A DNA stretch of 64,000 nt, from positions 124,001 to 188,000 of the forward strand of contig MU277717.1 in the NCBI GenBank assembly GCA_022385805.1, given 5' to 3'. This document shows, in pieces, positions 10,933 to 21,848 of this stretch (within the stretch, counting starts at the first letter, position 1; each line of letters begins with the position of its first letter). Made by a program: the position numbers and the translations under genes. Under the pieces are notes generated by a model. It did not search any database and was not told where the DNA came from. It was given only the letters and a program-made list of their open reading frames with translations. The stretch is from Pilatotrama ljubarskyi. Taxonomy: Eukaryota; Basidiomycota; Agaricomycetes; Polyporales; Polyporaceae.

Positions 10933-12633
10933 TCAAGCAGCCATGTCTACCTCTGGTACGTTGCTGATGCCGCCAGCAATCCTGCGCCTGATCAACCTGC
11001 AGGCCGAATCGTCAGCACATGCCTGCAACGCCAATGATGTGATCCCGAACCGTTCGAACACGTCTAGTGGACTCTCCGCTGCACTGACGCCTCTATGAGC
11101 ACCCGTCGCCTCCTGTTGTAAGCGCTCTTCATGCGTCTGGTACGCCCGCAGCGGCACCCAACTGCTCAACGGGCTCGTCCCGGGCTCGTACGTGGCCTGC
11201 GATACGTACAGCAGCATACCGTCCGACTGTACTTCGGCTTGCACTGTCTGCAGCTGCACGAGAGGCATCGCCCCGTCCAGGTCCATCGTCGCCTCTGCCT
11301 CCGCCCCCTGAGGCGCAGGCACGGGAACGGAGATGGGTATCGTGCGCGTGGTGCGCGTGAATGGTATGAGGGTGGAGAGGAGGTGTGGCAGGGTCGTGTC
11401 CGTGTGGTATGGTATTGGTACGAAGGTCGTGGGGTGGGGGAATTGGTATGTTGTCGCTTGCTTTTCTGGGGGAGCGGCGTTCGGTGGAGGAGGAAAGGAA
11501 GGGAGCTCTGAGAGACGTGTGTCTCGCCACCAGAACCTGTCGACGTATCATCTCCGGTCTAAGGGTGGGCATGACGCGCGGCGTTGTGCACTCACCTGAA
11601 TGGCGTCTCGCAGTCTGCAAGGTCCTGTCCCTTCCAGGAGACGACATCGAGGATGTGCAGGATCCCATTGTCGCGCCAGTTTTCGTCTAATATGCAGTCT
11701 AGTACTGTCTGAGGTGGGAGCGTAGACGGGAAAGGCTTCATGAGAGGCTTTCCCAAGACTCGAGAGCGGATAGTCGTGTTGGGCACTGCAAGACCGGGAT
11801 CAGCACCATAGATCCAACGCAGGGTGCGTTTACCAAAATCACATACCGACGCCAGCAATTCCGGATGTCTGATGTGTTACCGCAAGACACCGTTTGCCCA
11901 CTGGCACTGGCGTCACTGCCACCCAGCCAGTCTCAATATCGTCTGGAATACCATCGCGCAGAGCGCCCGATGCATCGAACCCGTCCTTCATCTCCAGCAG
12001 CTCCGCGTACATGCACTTGTCCGCCCACTTGCTGGGCTTCGTATTCTTCTTACCGCCTCGCGAGGATGAAGCCTGGTTGCTGGCTCTCCCAGGGTCCTGG
12101 GGCGCAGCGCGCCCTTTACCCTTCCTCTTCTTCTTCCTTGTCGGTTGCGTCTGCATACTGACATCCGGCGTAGCGGGCTGTGCGGACTCACTAGGACCAG
12201 CCGGAGTGGGAACGGCGGACGTCAGTGTGCCAGCAGGCGCGGCGGTTGGAAGCATTGACGCGAATTGACTGATGCCTTCGCGGACTATGTCCCTCCCACC
12301 TTCGACATCGTCCGCATCATCCGCCTCGTCATCGGATGGACCGAGGGTGAGGTCGGCGAAGAAGTCGAGCTGCCGCGTGGAGTCGATCCTCTCGGCTCGT
12401 CTCTGACAGAGATTATCAAGAGATGGCCAACCCTCAGCGCAACGGAATCATGCTGTTGATGTTTCAACGCACCCGTTTCTGCTCCTCTAGTGCCTGAGAA
12501 AGTTAGCATCAACATGTCTGAGATATGTACTGAAAAGGAGACATACCCGCGTCCTGCGGACGTCTTGCGAGACGGCTGGGTCTCTGACATTCGATGGTGG
12601 CGTCTTGAACGCGGCTTTTCGTTCTTGGAACAT
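10933..12633 (-). CDS. SNUPN: Snurportin-1-like nuclear import adaptor for m3G-capped snRNPs
   Basis: Exons in transcript order are 12547-12633, 12473-12493, 11847-12402, 11596-11785 and 10933-11536, giving 485 residues. Snurportin binds the trimethylguanosine cap of U snRNPs and hands them to importin-beta. The first 45 residues are basic (KRRRAERIDSTRQLDFF spans exons 2-3) and fit an importin-beta-binding segment. The cap-binding domain starts at GWVAVTPVPVGKRCLAV near residue 205 and continues with LDCILDENW, LDVVSWKGQDLADCETPFRF and DGMLLYVSQATYEPGTSPLSSW, which parallel the animal protein block by block. The Trp in the last motif corresponds to a cap-stacking residue in the human protein. 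The linker is acidic and Lys/Arg-rich. Exon 2 is only 21 nt. The start Met is the first that yields the basic N-terminus; a longer upstream frame exists but lacks support. The gene is divergent from EFM7. Confidence 0.87.
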
Positions 12634-13504
12634 TTCGGCGGAGTGAGTTCCTGAACTCCTACTCAGTGGTAGCACCTGATGCTCTGGAAGGGACGACCAA
12701 GGAACGAGCGGCGTCTTCAGACCAGTGCTGATGAGCGGAGGGAGCTCGGCCTGCTCTGATCGATGGTCTGAGAAAGATGTGATATTGTCAAGCCATGGGT
12801 TTGTACTGAGATGCGGTAGTCTCTCACCTTGAGCAATAATATGCTCAAAAGAGCCTAAGATGCGGAAATGAAGCAGCACAAGCTACTGACACACCGGGGT
12901 CTCGCCTTTTCTTCGTACCCAAGAAGGGGTTAGAGAAACGGAACGAAAATTATATATTATATATCCGATTCTAAGGTCACGAGAACGTGTTAGACAATAG
13001 GTATTCTCTGGGACACAGAATTTCTACTTTTCTTTCTTGTTCTGTGGGCCAGATAATAAGAGTGCCCGCTCTTTTCTGGCACGTCGCCCGCTCATCGCCC
13101 GCTGTTTTTCGGTGGGCGCTGCTATTTTCTGGACCACAGAATAGGAAAGAAATGTTCAAGTTATGTATCGCGTTCTCCCCTTCCCAGAATGTATAAGATA
13201 ATAGGTATTATCATGAGAGCAGAATATCCAATTTTCGATCCAATTCTCTAACTTGTTCTGAGGTACAAAGAAAAAGCGAAGCCCCGGTGTGTGAGAGGCT
13301 ACCCCGTGGGTTTATGTACGGCACCCTTGCAGTGGTGGCGAATCCAGCGCTACTACGGTCAGTCGGTGACGCCACCCGGACGCGTGGTACGGGTGTGACG
13401 CTTCGCGCGAAGCGGCGGCGTGTTTGTGACGCGTGACTTTACTTTTCTCGAACTCCGAGAACATCGGACTACTCCAACTCATACCGAGTAGCCTTCTCAT
13501 CATA
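12634..13504. promoter_or_regulatory. Shared divergent promoter of snurportin and EFM7
   Basis: This region separates two start codons on opposite strands and holds no credible gene. It is AT-rich near 12945-12965 (TATATATTATATATCC) and contains a strong imperfect inverted repeat, listed separately, flanked by near-identical AGAYAATAGGTATT copies at 12992-13005 and 13196-13209. No canonical transcription-factor site could be named. Confidence 0.5.
13029..13152. repeat. Imperfect inverted repeat, 41-nt arms
   Basis: The left arm 13029-13069 and the right arm 13112-13152 are reverse complements at 33 of 41 positions when aligned without gaps. The core is TTCTGTGGGCCAGA against TTCTGGACCACAGAA. 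The 42-nt spacer is rich in CGCCCGCT. A hairpin this size inside a promoter is consistent with a small miniature inverted-repeat element or a transcribed hairpin. No target-site duplication is obvious immediately outside the arms. Confidence 0.6.
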
Positions 13505-14674
13505 ATGTCGGACTCTGAAGGAGAGGGAGGTCTAGCTCTCGATTCTGTATTCATCGTAAGAACGTCCTGAAAAAGTACGGTATCACGCCGTTAACCTTGT
13601 TCGTGGGTAGGAGCCTCCTCGACCACCATCTCCTGAGCCCACCGTCACCACCTACACGAGGGAGCGACAAGTGGACCCAGACAACTGGAGGACGATCGAC
13701 ATCAGACTCGTTGGATCGCACCCTCTGTGGGGTCATCACTTGTAGGTGTAAAGTATGCGTGGAACCTTCTGCAAAAAACTGAGTCTCGAACGGCAGGTGG
13801 AACGCTTCGCGAGCGTTTGCAGCATACCTCGACGATCATCCCGAACTATACTGCAATCGCTCTGTGCTAGAGCTAGGAGCGGGCGGCGCCTTGCCTGGAA
13901 TCGTTGCGGCCAAGAATGGCGCGAAGACGGTATGTCGCCTTCCCATGATCCTCGATCGTACGTCGCTCGCGGCTCATTACTGACTGCCCCCCTCGTAGGT
14001 AGTCTTGACTGATTATCCGGATGCTGCGCTAGTAGACAACATCTCGCACAATGTTCGCGAGAACGTGCCAGAAGCTGACAGAGTGAGGGTACACGTACAG
14101 GTCAGTCCACTCCTGATCCTCTGTGAGCCCGACCATTCATCGTAGACTTTTTCGGGCAGGGATACATCTGGGGACAGCCGGTCGAGCCTTTACTAGCCGT
14201 GCTACCTGACGAGAGCGATGGGAAGGCTTTCGACCTGATAATTCTCTCTGACCTCATCTTCAACCACTCACAGGTATGAGTCCGCCATGTTGACGACAAC
14301 CAGACCGCTAATCCACCTGCACGGAAAGCACGAAGCTATGCTGAAGACGTGCGATCTTGCCTTGTCCAAGATACGGACTCCGGATTCAACCGCAGGAGAG
14401 TCCCGATCGCCGCCCGCACCATGTCTGCTGGTGTTCTACACCCATCATCGACCGCATCTCGCGGATCGCGATATGGAGTTCTTCGCCAAGGCGCGTGTAA
14501 ACGGTTGGCACTGCGAAGAGATCCTAACCAGGAAATACCCCGTACGTTTTCGTTCACCCTCGATGTGATCGGCAGGGCCCCTCTGAGATCGCTGTACAGC
14601 CCATGTTTCCTGAGGATCCAGGAGAGGAGGAAGTGAGGGCGACTGTCCATGGATGGCGCTTGACGCGTATATAG
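13505..14674 (+). CDS. EFM7: EFM7/NNT1-like protein N-terminal and lysine methyltransferase
   Basis: Exons 13505-13555, 13611-13741, 13797-13929, 13999-14100, 14160-14273, 14329-14541 and 14576-14674 give 280 residues. It is an S-adenosylmethionine-dependent seven-beta-strand methyltransferase; in yeast the orthologue modifies the N-terminus and a nearby lysine of elongation factor eEF1A. Visible signatures are [14 protein letters not shown] just upstream, motif [12 protein letters not shown] near residues 84-94, [32 protein letters not shown] and VFYTHHRP, followed by a C-terminal [11 protein letters not shown]. The order and length match the fungal family. The last intron is only 34 nt (14542-14575), yet splicing it restores the conserved end of the protein. 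The gene ends 185 bp before the stop codon of the convergent DUF6533 gene. Confidence 0.88.
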
Positions 14675-14859
14675 GACCAATGGGGCGTCAAGCACTCAGG
14701 GGCCACGCTGCTCGTGGCAGCGCATGCTCACCATGTACACTTATTGAGCGGGCGAACGGAATAGCCAACCGATCAGAACCAGATTACCCTTCATCAATGG
14801 TAACCGTTCAGCCATATACCAAACTACGCGATACATACTTTATTTGACTTCCGCCATTT

Positions 14860-16558
14860 CTACGTCGATTCGCTGTACCTCTCCGGCCGATAACGCAAGC
14901 AACGCGTCATCGGCGATCTTCTCTCGTAGAATCCTCCTGCACTCTCAGCGGACTCAACTTCGAAAATCGAGTACAAGGTCGCCCCCATGTTGCCCAAGAC
15001 ATCGGACGAGATGTGAATGCTAGGGAAGTGGGTCGAGATGATCGCACTTTCGCTGGCCTCCACGCGAGCGGGTTGAGAGCTCTGCGCCACCTCACGGAGA
15101 TTGAGGAGAAAGCGAGAGATGAGGATGGACGTAAGTCTGACGTCGAAGAAGTTCTCAGCAAAGGCATTTAATCTGGCAAAGATATACGCACGGCGAGATG
15201 AAGAAAGCAATGAAGTTGTTTCCCTATAGATATTTACCACCTTTTAGAAGCCACCCGAGCATTCTGATGAGCGACGTACCGCGACTCGTGCGGCAACTAT
15301 GATCTGCGCGACATTCATGACGAGAAGCAGGCTCAACAACGGAGTTAGCGCGGATATACGCAGGCATGATCGAATTGAGACGAACAGAAAGTAGGCCGTT
15401 CCTGGAAGCATTCTCAATATCGTTGAGATCTCGCATGATTGCTCAATACTCACCGTCGCGAAGGAGCAAAGCAACCAAGCTGATGCCTGCGCCTGTTCTC
15501 GTTGCGGATTTGCGAGCCTCCAACGTCTTCAAAAACGTGAAGAGCAACACCAGGGCATCATAGAGTGTGGTCGTGATGCGCTCGGCAATCACGACTGACC
15601 GCCGTTAGCCAAAGTACTGGATATGGCTGCGGGAAAGCGTCTTACTACTGGAGTGCCGGACGACGATTAGCGAACACAAGCGTCAACAGGGAACAGACAC
15701 GCTTACTGGCTGTATATTGTGGGATCAATGTTCGTCTGTATGGCACACCCGGAGGAGGGGTGTGGGGCAGGTATCGGATTACCGATGATGTCCAAATACT
15801 GCACGCTTTCAGTCAATCTTCATTGCGCATGAGTACGAAACGTACCATATTTGCGGCCGGAGTAATCAATGCTAGCAGCAAAATCGGAAGTGCAGGTCGC
15901 CAGTCTCGCGACCAGATAGCGTATACACGCAGAGAGGCAAACACTGAGCATGAATTCGACACATAGGAGGGTTCAGCAGCGTTGTAGCTTGGATTGCAGG
16001 ACTATGGCACGCTTACGCGCAACGATGAATGTCGCAAAAATTAGCAGCGACTGCAGTACGCGCACCACGGAAGGACAGCTGCAGCGGGTTGGCGGACTTT
16101 CTGGCTAACCTGAGCACGAAAGGCGCAGTGCGACCTACCTCTGCCACATGGAGTTAGTAATTGTGTCGTTATAAGACCCCTGCGACTTACCTGAGGTGTT
16201 TGGAATGGAGCCTGTTCAATGAGCTCCAGGATTGTGATGACGAGGTTGACATAACGGTTCACTATGAAGAGGCCCGAGGCTGCCGACAGCTTTTGGCTCC
16301 AGACATATTGGACTTCTCTGTCAAAGGTGACGAAGTAGTCCCATAAAAATAGAGCTGATCGACAATGGACTCAGTCCGGACGCGAAGTTGTCCCAGGTAG
16401 GAACGCACCTCTCGCGGCGACACTGAAATAGTTTCCCTGTACACTGACACGGTGCATAGACCGTGGGTCATGACGTCGCATCTACCAGAGAACGAGCGCA
16501 CTCACAAGGCAGCATAGTTGGCTATTACCTGAGCGTTGCCCGACCCTCCCGGCATCAT
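14860..16558 (-). CDS. DUF6533 seven-helix membrane protein
   Basis: Provisional exons in transcript order are 16506-16558, 16409-16422, 16191-16354, 16017-16104, 15846-15943, 15707-15798, about 15454-15594, 15280-15401 and 14860-15153. The DUF6533 core is clear: FLWDYFVTFDREVQYVWSQK, then LFIVNRYVNL, LRVYAIWSRDWRPALPILLL, LYDALVLLFTFLKTLEARKS, LLLRDGTAYFLFVSI and the family-typical ILISRFLLNLRE. Agaricomycetes carry dozens of these; the function is unknown, although the topology resembles a receptor. The join between the exons ending near 15707 and beginning near 15594 does not keep frame with any splice pair I can see. It may hide a small exon or a disruption. The second exon is a 14-nt microexon. 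Confidence 0.7.
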
Positions 16559-18344
16559 ACTACGCGGGCGTGAAATGTCGCAAAATGCGAACGACTCTCG
16601 CAAAACCCCTCAGACCTATATGTGCTCCTCAGCCTGAAAATTCCCTGCTCAGAAGCGTTTCGAGTGAATAGAAGATAACGAGCACGCACCATGGACGATC
16701 GACGAGTGGAATACGTGGGGAATACAAGACCTGAAAGCGCGGAAGAGCGAGCAGATGGGTAGCGGAGTTGCACGAGAAGGTAACGGGAGAGCGGACAGCT
16801 CTCATGCGCGTGAGATCCAAGACGGTGGTGCCAGCAAAGTCTATTAGCGTTCCACGCACGTCGGCTACAGTACGGCTTCTGTGGGTCCCATGACTGCATG
16901 ACCCCAGTGGTTAGCAGGTGTGTGCGATAAGAACAGGCCGCATGCCAGGAAATAAGAGAATAGGAGAGAGCTGAACAATTCCTTGTGTGTTGCCGTGAGT
17001 ACGAAGTTTCTGCGCCTCTTTCTGGGACGGTAAAACTATCTCTGCTTGATGAGAGCCCGAAGATGCGCCAATCTGGTCGTGCTGCTCGCCGGAGATAGGA
17101 GCGGTTTCCTGAATCACGGAGTCTCCTGATCTCACGGCGGAGCCACTGGACACGGGAACTGCTACTGCAAGAGTGAGTGCCAGTACCTGATCGGCTCCGT
17201 AAGACGTTGCGAGCGTGCTCAGCTCCCTTATACAGTGTCGCTGCCATCTATGGCCCGTCGCATGGCGTTACTATCATGCCCTCGGTACCACATTTACAAA
17301 AGGGATATCACATACTTGAGCAGGAGAGCACACTCAGTCGGATGGTGTAAGCCATGCCGAAGTGATACAAGTTCGTCGGTTTGAGCACAGTACGCACCCA
17401 GCTGGGAACACGTTAGTTTGCGTTGACGATTCATTGCCGGCAAGATGGACCAGATAACGAGCATGGCTGAGACGAAGTGGAGACGACAGATTGGACTTCC
17501 GCACGGGGCGTAGGAATTGAATATTGTATACCGTGTCCCATTGTTGCGGGAACACTCGGAATCTCGGATCAGTTGGTCCGGTCCTGGCGATGAGGGCGAT
17601 GAGACTAAAAAGTAATCTCTCAGGTTCGGCCTAACACGACACGCGCCCTTACCTGCGAGAGCAGCTTGCAGTGATGCACAGGCCAGCCGACTCGTTCAAC
17701 CACCCGCAACTGTTCTCACGAAGGCAACTTACATGCCTACAGGACGGACTGTTCGTTCTTGAAGCGATTGAACCAACTAATGGGTTGAGGATTTGCCCGT
17801 CGACCGCTCCGAGGAGCCTCAGCATCCGCGTTTACACCCCTGACTCCGACATTTTCTCCCATGTCCCTGGTGCTCACCTGAGCCTGTATCACCGGCTTGC
17901 CGCTCGGCACACCCTTTGTATGCAAATCGAAAATACTTCATGGACCTAGGAAATCGTCGTTAGGAACCGCTGCCTCCAGACATCAGGCTCGTCAGCACGA
18001 GCCCAGTGCTCCGACAGAGGTCTCGTGGTCCGCGGAAGGGAGGAAGTGATATCGTCCGGCTTTGCCTCAAGTATTCTGCCAGACGGTCTCCGCCCAGGCA
18101 CCCCTCGCGACGCAATAGCGCTTATCTGCTGCGGTACTACCTCGCGTGAGGGAAACTGTCAGCAGGATCATCGTCCCTCGCGAGACTGACACCGGCCGTA
18201 CCGTGCTGTAACGCGCGCCTTAGGGCTTCCTAGGGTGGGGCAGCAGAAAAGAAATTGGGTAATGATGCATAGAGCGTTCGCCCGAAGGCCTGCTCTGCGT
18301 TACGTCAGGGCGATCGTGATGTGCAAGGCGGAGAGCAGAGGTGC

Positions 18345-18675
18345 GCGGGTCAGGCCTTGACCCAAAGGTCGGGGTCGGGTGGAGCTGGGGTCCGACCTGT
18401 GGTCAGGAAAAGGTCGGACCTCGGCCTGACCGGGGTCAGGGTCAGGCACGTGGCAGAATGGGCATGAACAGGAGCAGGACCTGCTGCCCTCGGGGTCCAC
18501 GCTCGGTCCAGCGCTTTCGTTGGGTGACGGCGCGGTGGGGCATATTTCCCACAGCATCACGTGCTGACCCTGACCCAGGTCAGACCCTTTTGGGTCCGAC
18601 TTGGGTCAGAAAAAGGTCTGACCGGCGTTGGCGCGCAGCGCTCTCCGCCGGAGAGCGCTGCGCGCCAACGCCGGT
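18345..18675. repeat. Candidate miniature inverted-repeat element with GGTC-rich ends
   Basis: Two clusters of GGTC/GACC words, 18345-18450 and 18560-18620, are roughly inverted copies of one another. The clearest pair is 18433-18450 against 18560-18576, which are reverse complements apart from one inserted base. Further out, CCGAC/GTCGG and GGTCAG words recur in opposite orientation. The right end runs into the perfect palindrome. Subterminal repeats of this kind are typical of nonautonomous DNA transposons, but no transposase and no target duplication were seen. Confidence 0.45.
18621..18675. repeat. Perfect 55-nt palindrome (27-nt arms, 1-nt centre)
   Basis: Arms 18621-18647 and 18649-18675 are exact reverse complements around a single C at 18648. 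The arm begins ACCGGCGTTGG and ends CTCTCCG. The bases just outside do not pair, so the symmetry stops sharply. It is very GC-rich and would form a stable cruciform or hairpin. Confidence 0.95.
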
Positions 18676-18974
18676 GTCCTCCTGACGGACTCTGAAAGGC
18701 TTAGCCAAAGCCGGGATATGTGAAATCCGTGGTATCTGTGTCCGGCCGGCTTGACGTCGCAGGAAGGATGGGGCTTTGACATTACCAAGATGCTACGTGT
18801 GGGTCCAATCTTCGGCACGTCAGAAGCGCTCAGCGAGAGGATAAATGCGCATGAACCGAGGCGACTTCCCCAGCAAACTGCTCTATACTCTCCCGTATCT
18901 GAGGAGGTCCGCTTTCACTTTGCTCCTTTGACGCCATTCGTATTGACCTGCACGTGAAGACCGTCCCTATAATC

Positions 18975-19156
18975 ATGCACTTCAAGGCGACATTCGTCAT
19001 GATCGCGGTCCTAATCGCCGGCGTCCTTGCAGCACCCATTCCTGCAAATGTTCCTTGCAAGAGGTGAGCCCCGGTATCTGAAGAAGAAAAGCCTGGAGAC
19101 TCACCTTATACAGGGCCCGGCTCGAGAACCGCCAAGAACCCTGTTGCTGTGGGTGA
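18975..19156 (+). CDS. Small predicted secreted peptide (43 residues)
   Basis: Exons 18975-19063 and 19114-19156 with a 50-nt GT-AG intron give 43 residues. The N-terminus is a textbook signal peptide (HFKATFVMIAVLIAGVLAAP), with likely cleavage near residues 20-22. The mature part contains a dibasic KR, a Kex2-type site, and ends EPCCCG. I recognise no family. The length is short for chance, but the combination of a signal peptide, a well-formed intron that preserves frame, and a cysteine-rich end is unusual. It could be a processed peptide, an effector-like molecule or a chance frame. A pyrimidine-rich CTCTATACTCTCCC lies about 90 bases upstream. Confidence 0.5.
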
Positions 19157-19927
19157 AGCTCGGGTCGTGGCATCTTTCAGATTGAGACCGCAAAATTCCC
19201 CGTGCCCTATCTATATCCGCTAGCCTCTGCGTGTACATAACGGCTCTAACACTACGTCAACGCGCGTCTGGGAAACCGCGGAGGGACTGGAGACTTACAC
19301 GCGCAGTGACGTGCTTTCCATGATTGCAGCACGCAGCGCGTCAGCAGTGGCAGTCCACGTATCCATACAGAAGAACGGCATCCCGCCCTGGAAACGCCCT
19401 TTGTGTCCGTCGTGCTTGCACATCGGACGTCTGCCTAGGGGAGACTACCTTTGTCCCGGTGGAACACGATTCCTGAGCTGTGGCGTAGGCCGTCCGTGCA
19501 CATTGCCGCTGCATCGGCATAGACCGCGGATATCCAGGGAAGAGCTTCGGTACGTGTGGCGCAATAATGCCGCTAGGAACATCTTGACCATCATTCAATC
19601 ACGACAGGCGAAAACGCGCCGGGCGCTCCGAGAGCGCTCGGTTAATGGAGCGACGCGTGCGATTATCTGAACTAGGCTATACCACGGCAGCAACGGAGAT
19701 ACCTGAGAGCGGCCAAAGATCGAGGGATCCAACGACGTTTAGGCACTGCAACCCCCTGGACGTTGCAGGAAGCCCGTAAGTCATGTAAACCTTGGCCGTC
19801 AGCCTGCGCGCAGGGCGCTGACGAAAGGGAGGACTTACCGTCGGTCATCAGGACTCCAGGAAGGAGCGTTATTGTTGAAGGCGCAGAGCATGTGGATAGC
19901 AACCGACAAGTCGCGTCGGCTCTACGT
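19157..19927. other. Spacer, nothing recognised
   Basis: Only short overlapping frames on both strands. None has a domain, a signal sequence or a splice pattern that extends it. Confidence 0.4.
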
Positions 19928-21191
19928 TCACGCTACTGTGACCGCGATAAGCACCCCAGAGAGTAGAGGGCAAAGGCACATGGCATACCTTGAAATAAGT
20001 TCATGGAGCGAAGGGAGGGGAACATATCCAAGAACCGCTCGTCATCCGGGTCGGCAGGATCTCGGAAGTCGAATTTGAAGACCACGCTATCAAGGCCCGC
20101 GGAAAAGGGGGAGCGGGTGAGAGCAGCCTCGAGTTCCTCGGCAAACGTGTGCACGCATGCAAGAGCATGGGAAGTTGACTGGAAGGCGAACACGATGGAG
20201 CGTAGGGTACGACATGTGAGGTGCGAGAGTAACCAGGTCAACCACGTCCAGTCTGGAGCCACGCCTCGTTCATGGCGACAATCGAAGCGCAGCTCGCGGA
20301 GCCCACAACAACTGGAAAGGTCGAGCTGGGTTTCTGCGAGGGTATGCGTAAGCTCGCGGGCATCTACTGACATTTCACGACGTTCATACCGACGACCGTA
20401 GTTGAAAAGCGAGCTCCTGCGGACCTCTTCGAGATGCTGATAGCGAGAATCTCCAGCGTCGATCCTGCGTTCTTCCAAAACGTGCCCAGACCCTGGGTAT
20501 TGTCCCCGGGTGAGAGTTCATAGGAGCACCGGACGTCACGGAGTACAGGGAAGCGATTATGTTGTAGAAGCCAATCTATGACGGAGGTCGGGTAGTAGGA
20601 GCTGACGTGTAGAGTAGTGAGGAAGGGCAGAACGCAGCCTACGTCGGCGGCGGTACCAAGGTCTAGTTGGCGTTGACAGTCTAAGTGTCTCGCAGAGAGA
20701 AATTGCAGTTGATGGAGAGCGCGCAGAATAATTGAGAAATCCGCGACCGTGAGGAATGTGACGTCGAAGAGGTCGAGAGAAGTGATGGATGATAGTCGTG
20801 ACAGAGAGAACAGGTAGTCAGGGCTGTAACGTGTCGGTAGCCATAGCTGGTTGTGAACGGCCAATCGACGGGGCTTCAGTAGTGGGTGGAGAGTCAAAGC
20901 ATGGGGAAGCCGCGCAACAATCGCCATGCTAGGACGAAGGACTCCGAGCAAGGAGTTCTCGGATATGTCTATTTGCTCCACATATTCAGCGAGGTGCGGC
21001 GCGTCTGAGAGAAGATCGACGAGGTGGTTAAGATGTCTAGGGAGACACAGCTCGACGGTGCGGAAGAGGTTGAGGCGGCTCCTAGGCAGCCATGCCCTGC
21101 ATACTAATGACGTCGCTTTCAAAGATTCCTCATCGTCCAAGAAGTCAATCGCAAGCTCATAGAGCTCGATCGGCAACATGAGAGGACGCAT
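19928..21191 (-). CDS. F-box/LRR-like protein
   Basis: Exons in transcript order are 20390-21191, 19989-20333 and 19928-19935, giving 384 residues. The N-terminus MLPIELYELAIDFLDDEE followed by LKATSLVCRAWLPRSR is the degenerate F-box found in large numbers in mushroom-forming fungi; such proteins recruit targets to SCF ubiquitin ligases through Skp1. The rest contains leucine-rich, repeat-like strands (LTTLHVSSYYP, LEILAISIS, LRELRFDC). The first intron has a good donor (GTATGA) and a 56-nt length. A shorter 23-nt alternative was rejected. The last intron is optional: without it the protein ends 18 residues later. Targets are unknown. Confidence 0.75.
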
Positions 21192-21848
21192 GGGTCACCG
21201 GTGGGTCGATGGTGCAGGTAAGAAAGCACCGGCTCCGACAGGGTTACCTGGTGAGAGACTGAGTCAGAGGAGTGACAGATCTGTGCAGCAAGGTTGATGC
21301 GATTGATCATCCAGCGGCTTAAAGATCCGCGCTGTATGCTATCATGGCATAGAGGTCCACGAAACCGACTACAGCCAACTCATTAGTTGCAAGGAGGTCG
21401 TGAGATGGTGGGATTCGACTTCGACTCACGATTCATTTGATTGAACAAGGGTGAACTGGCAGCCTGCTTGCCATGCTTTTCGGCGAGCCCTAATGATATA
21501 TGAACGATCATAAAGCACGTACCAGTCAGTGTTCCATCCGACAAGACGCGTTCCCAGCCCTCCCATGAGATGTAGCAATGCAACGCGGCCTTGTGCGACG
21601 AGAGTGAATTGCAAAGAGAGGTCCGTTCGAATTCTTCCGAGGCAAGTTAGGGCCTCTGAGAAGTCATAGAAGCGCGCGTGATCTGCTCTCCCAAAAAGGC
21701 ATGCAGTAACGCTAGCGATCTAAGTTACCAGTGCGAGTTGAACGTAAAACCCCGCCACCACTGTGCGGTGGTGTTCGACATATCCCAGACTTCCGTGAGG
21801 ACTTCAATCATCCACGCTCAGTGGTCAGGTATTGAACGATCTGAGACC
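21192..21848. promoter_or_regulatory. Divergent intergenic region, F-box/LRR and HDAC
   Basis: This region lies between two start codons on opposite strands and must contain both promoters. No motif could be assigned. A few overlapping short frames are present, without support. Confidence 0.35.

Larger units (their letters stand above)
16559..18974. other. Gene-poor stretch with repeat-like island
   Basis: No confident gene. The minus-strand frames between 16555 and 17555 have no conserved domain and no consistent splice pattern. One of them includes a signal-peptide-like hydrophobic run around 17150-17180 but has no start Met in frame. The part from 18200 to 18680 is GC-rich and built of GGTC/GACC motifs and a long palindrome, described separately. 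A degraded DUF6533 relative or an orphan gene cannot be excluded. Confidence 0.35.

Noticed and set aside
12634..12879. Longer N-terminus for snurportin from an upstream Met
   Set aside because: It would add about 80 non-conserved residues before the basic import segment, which normally starts the protein.
16555..17247. 230-codon minus-strand frame, and a second frame with a signal-like run at 17150-17180
   Set aside because: The Arg/Ser-rich composition suggests a chance frame. The hydrophobic run has no in-frame Met or plausible upstream exon.
20367..20389. 23-nt intron in the F-box/LRR gene
   Set aside because: Too short to splice. The same donor with an acceptor 33 bases further gives a 56-nt intron and keeps frame.
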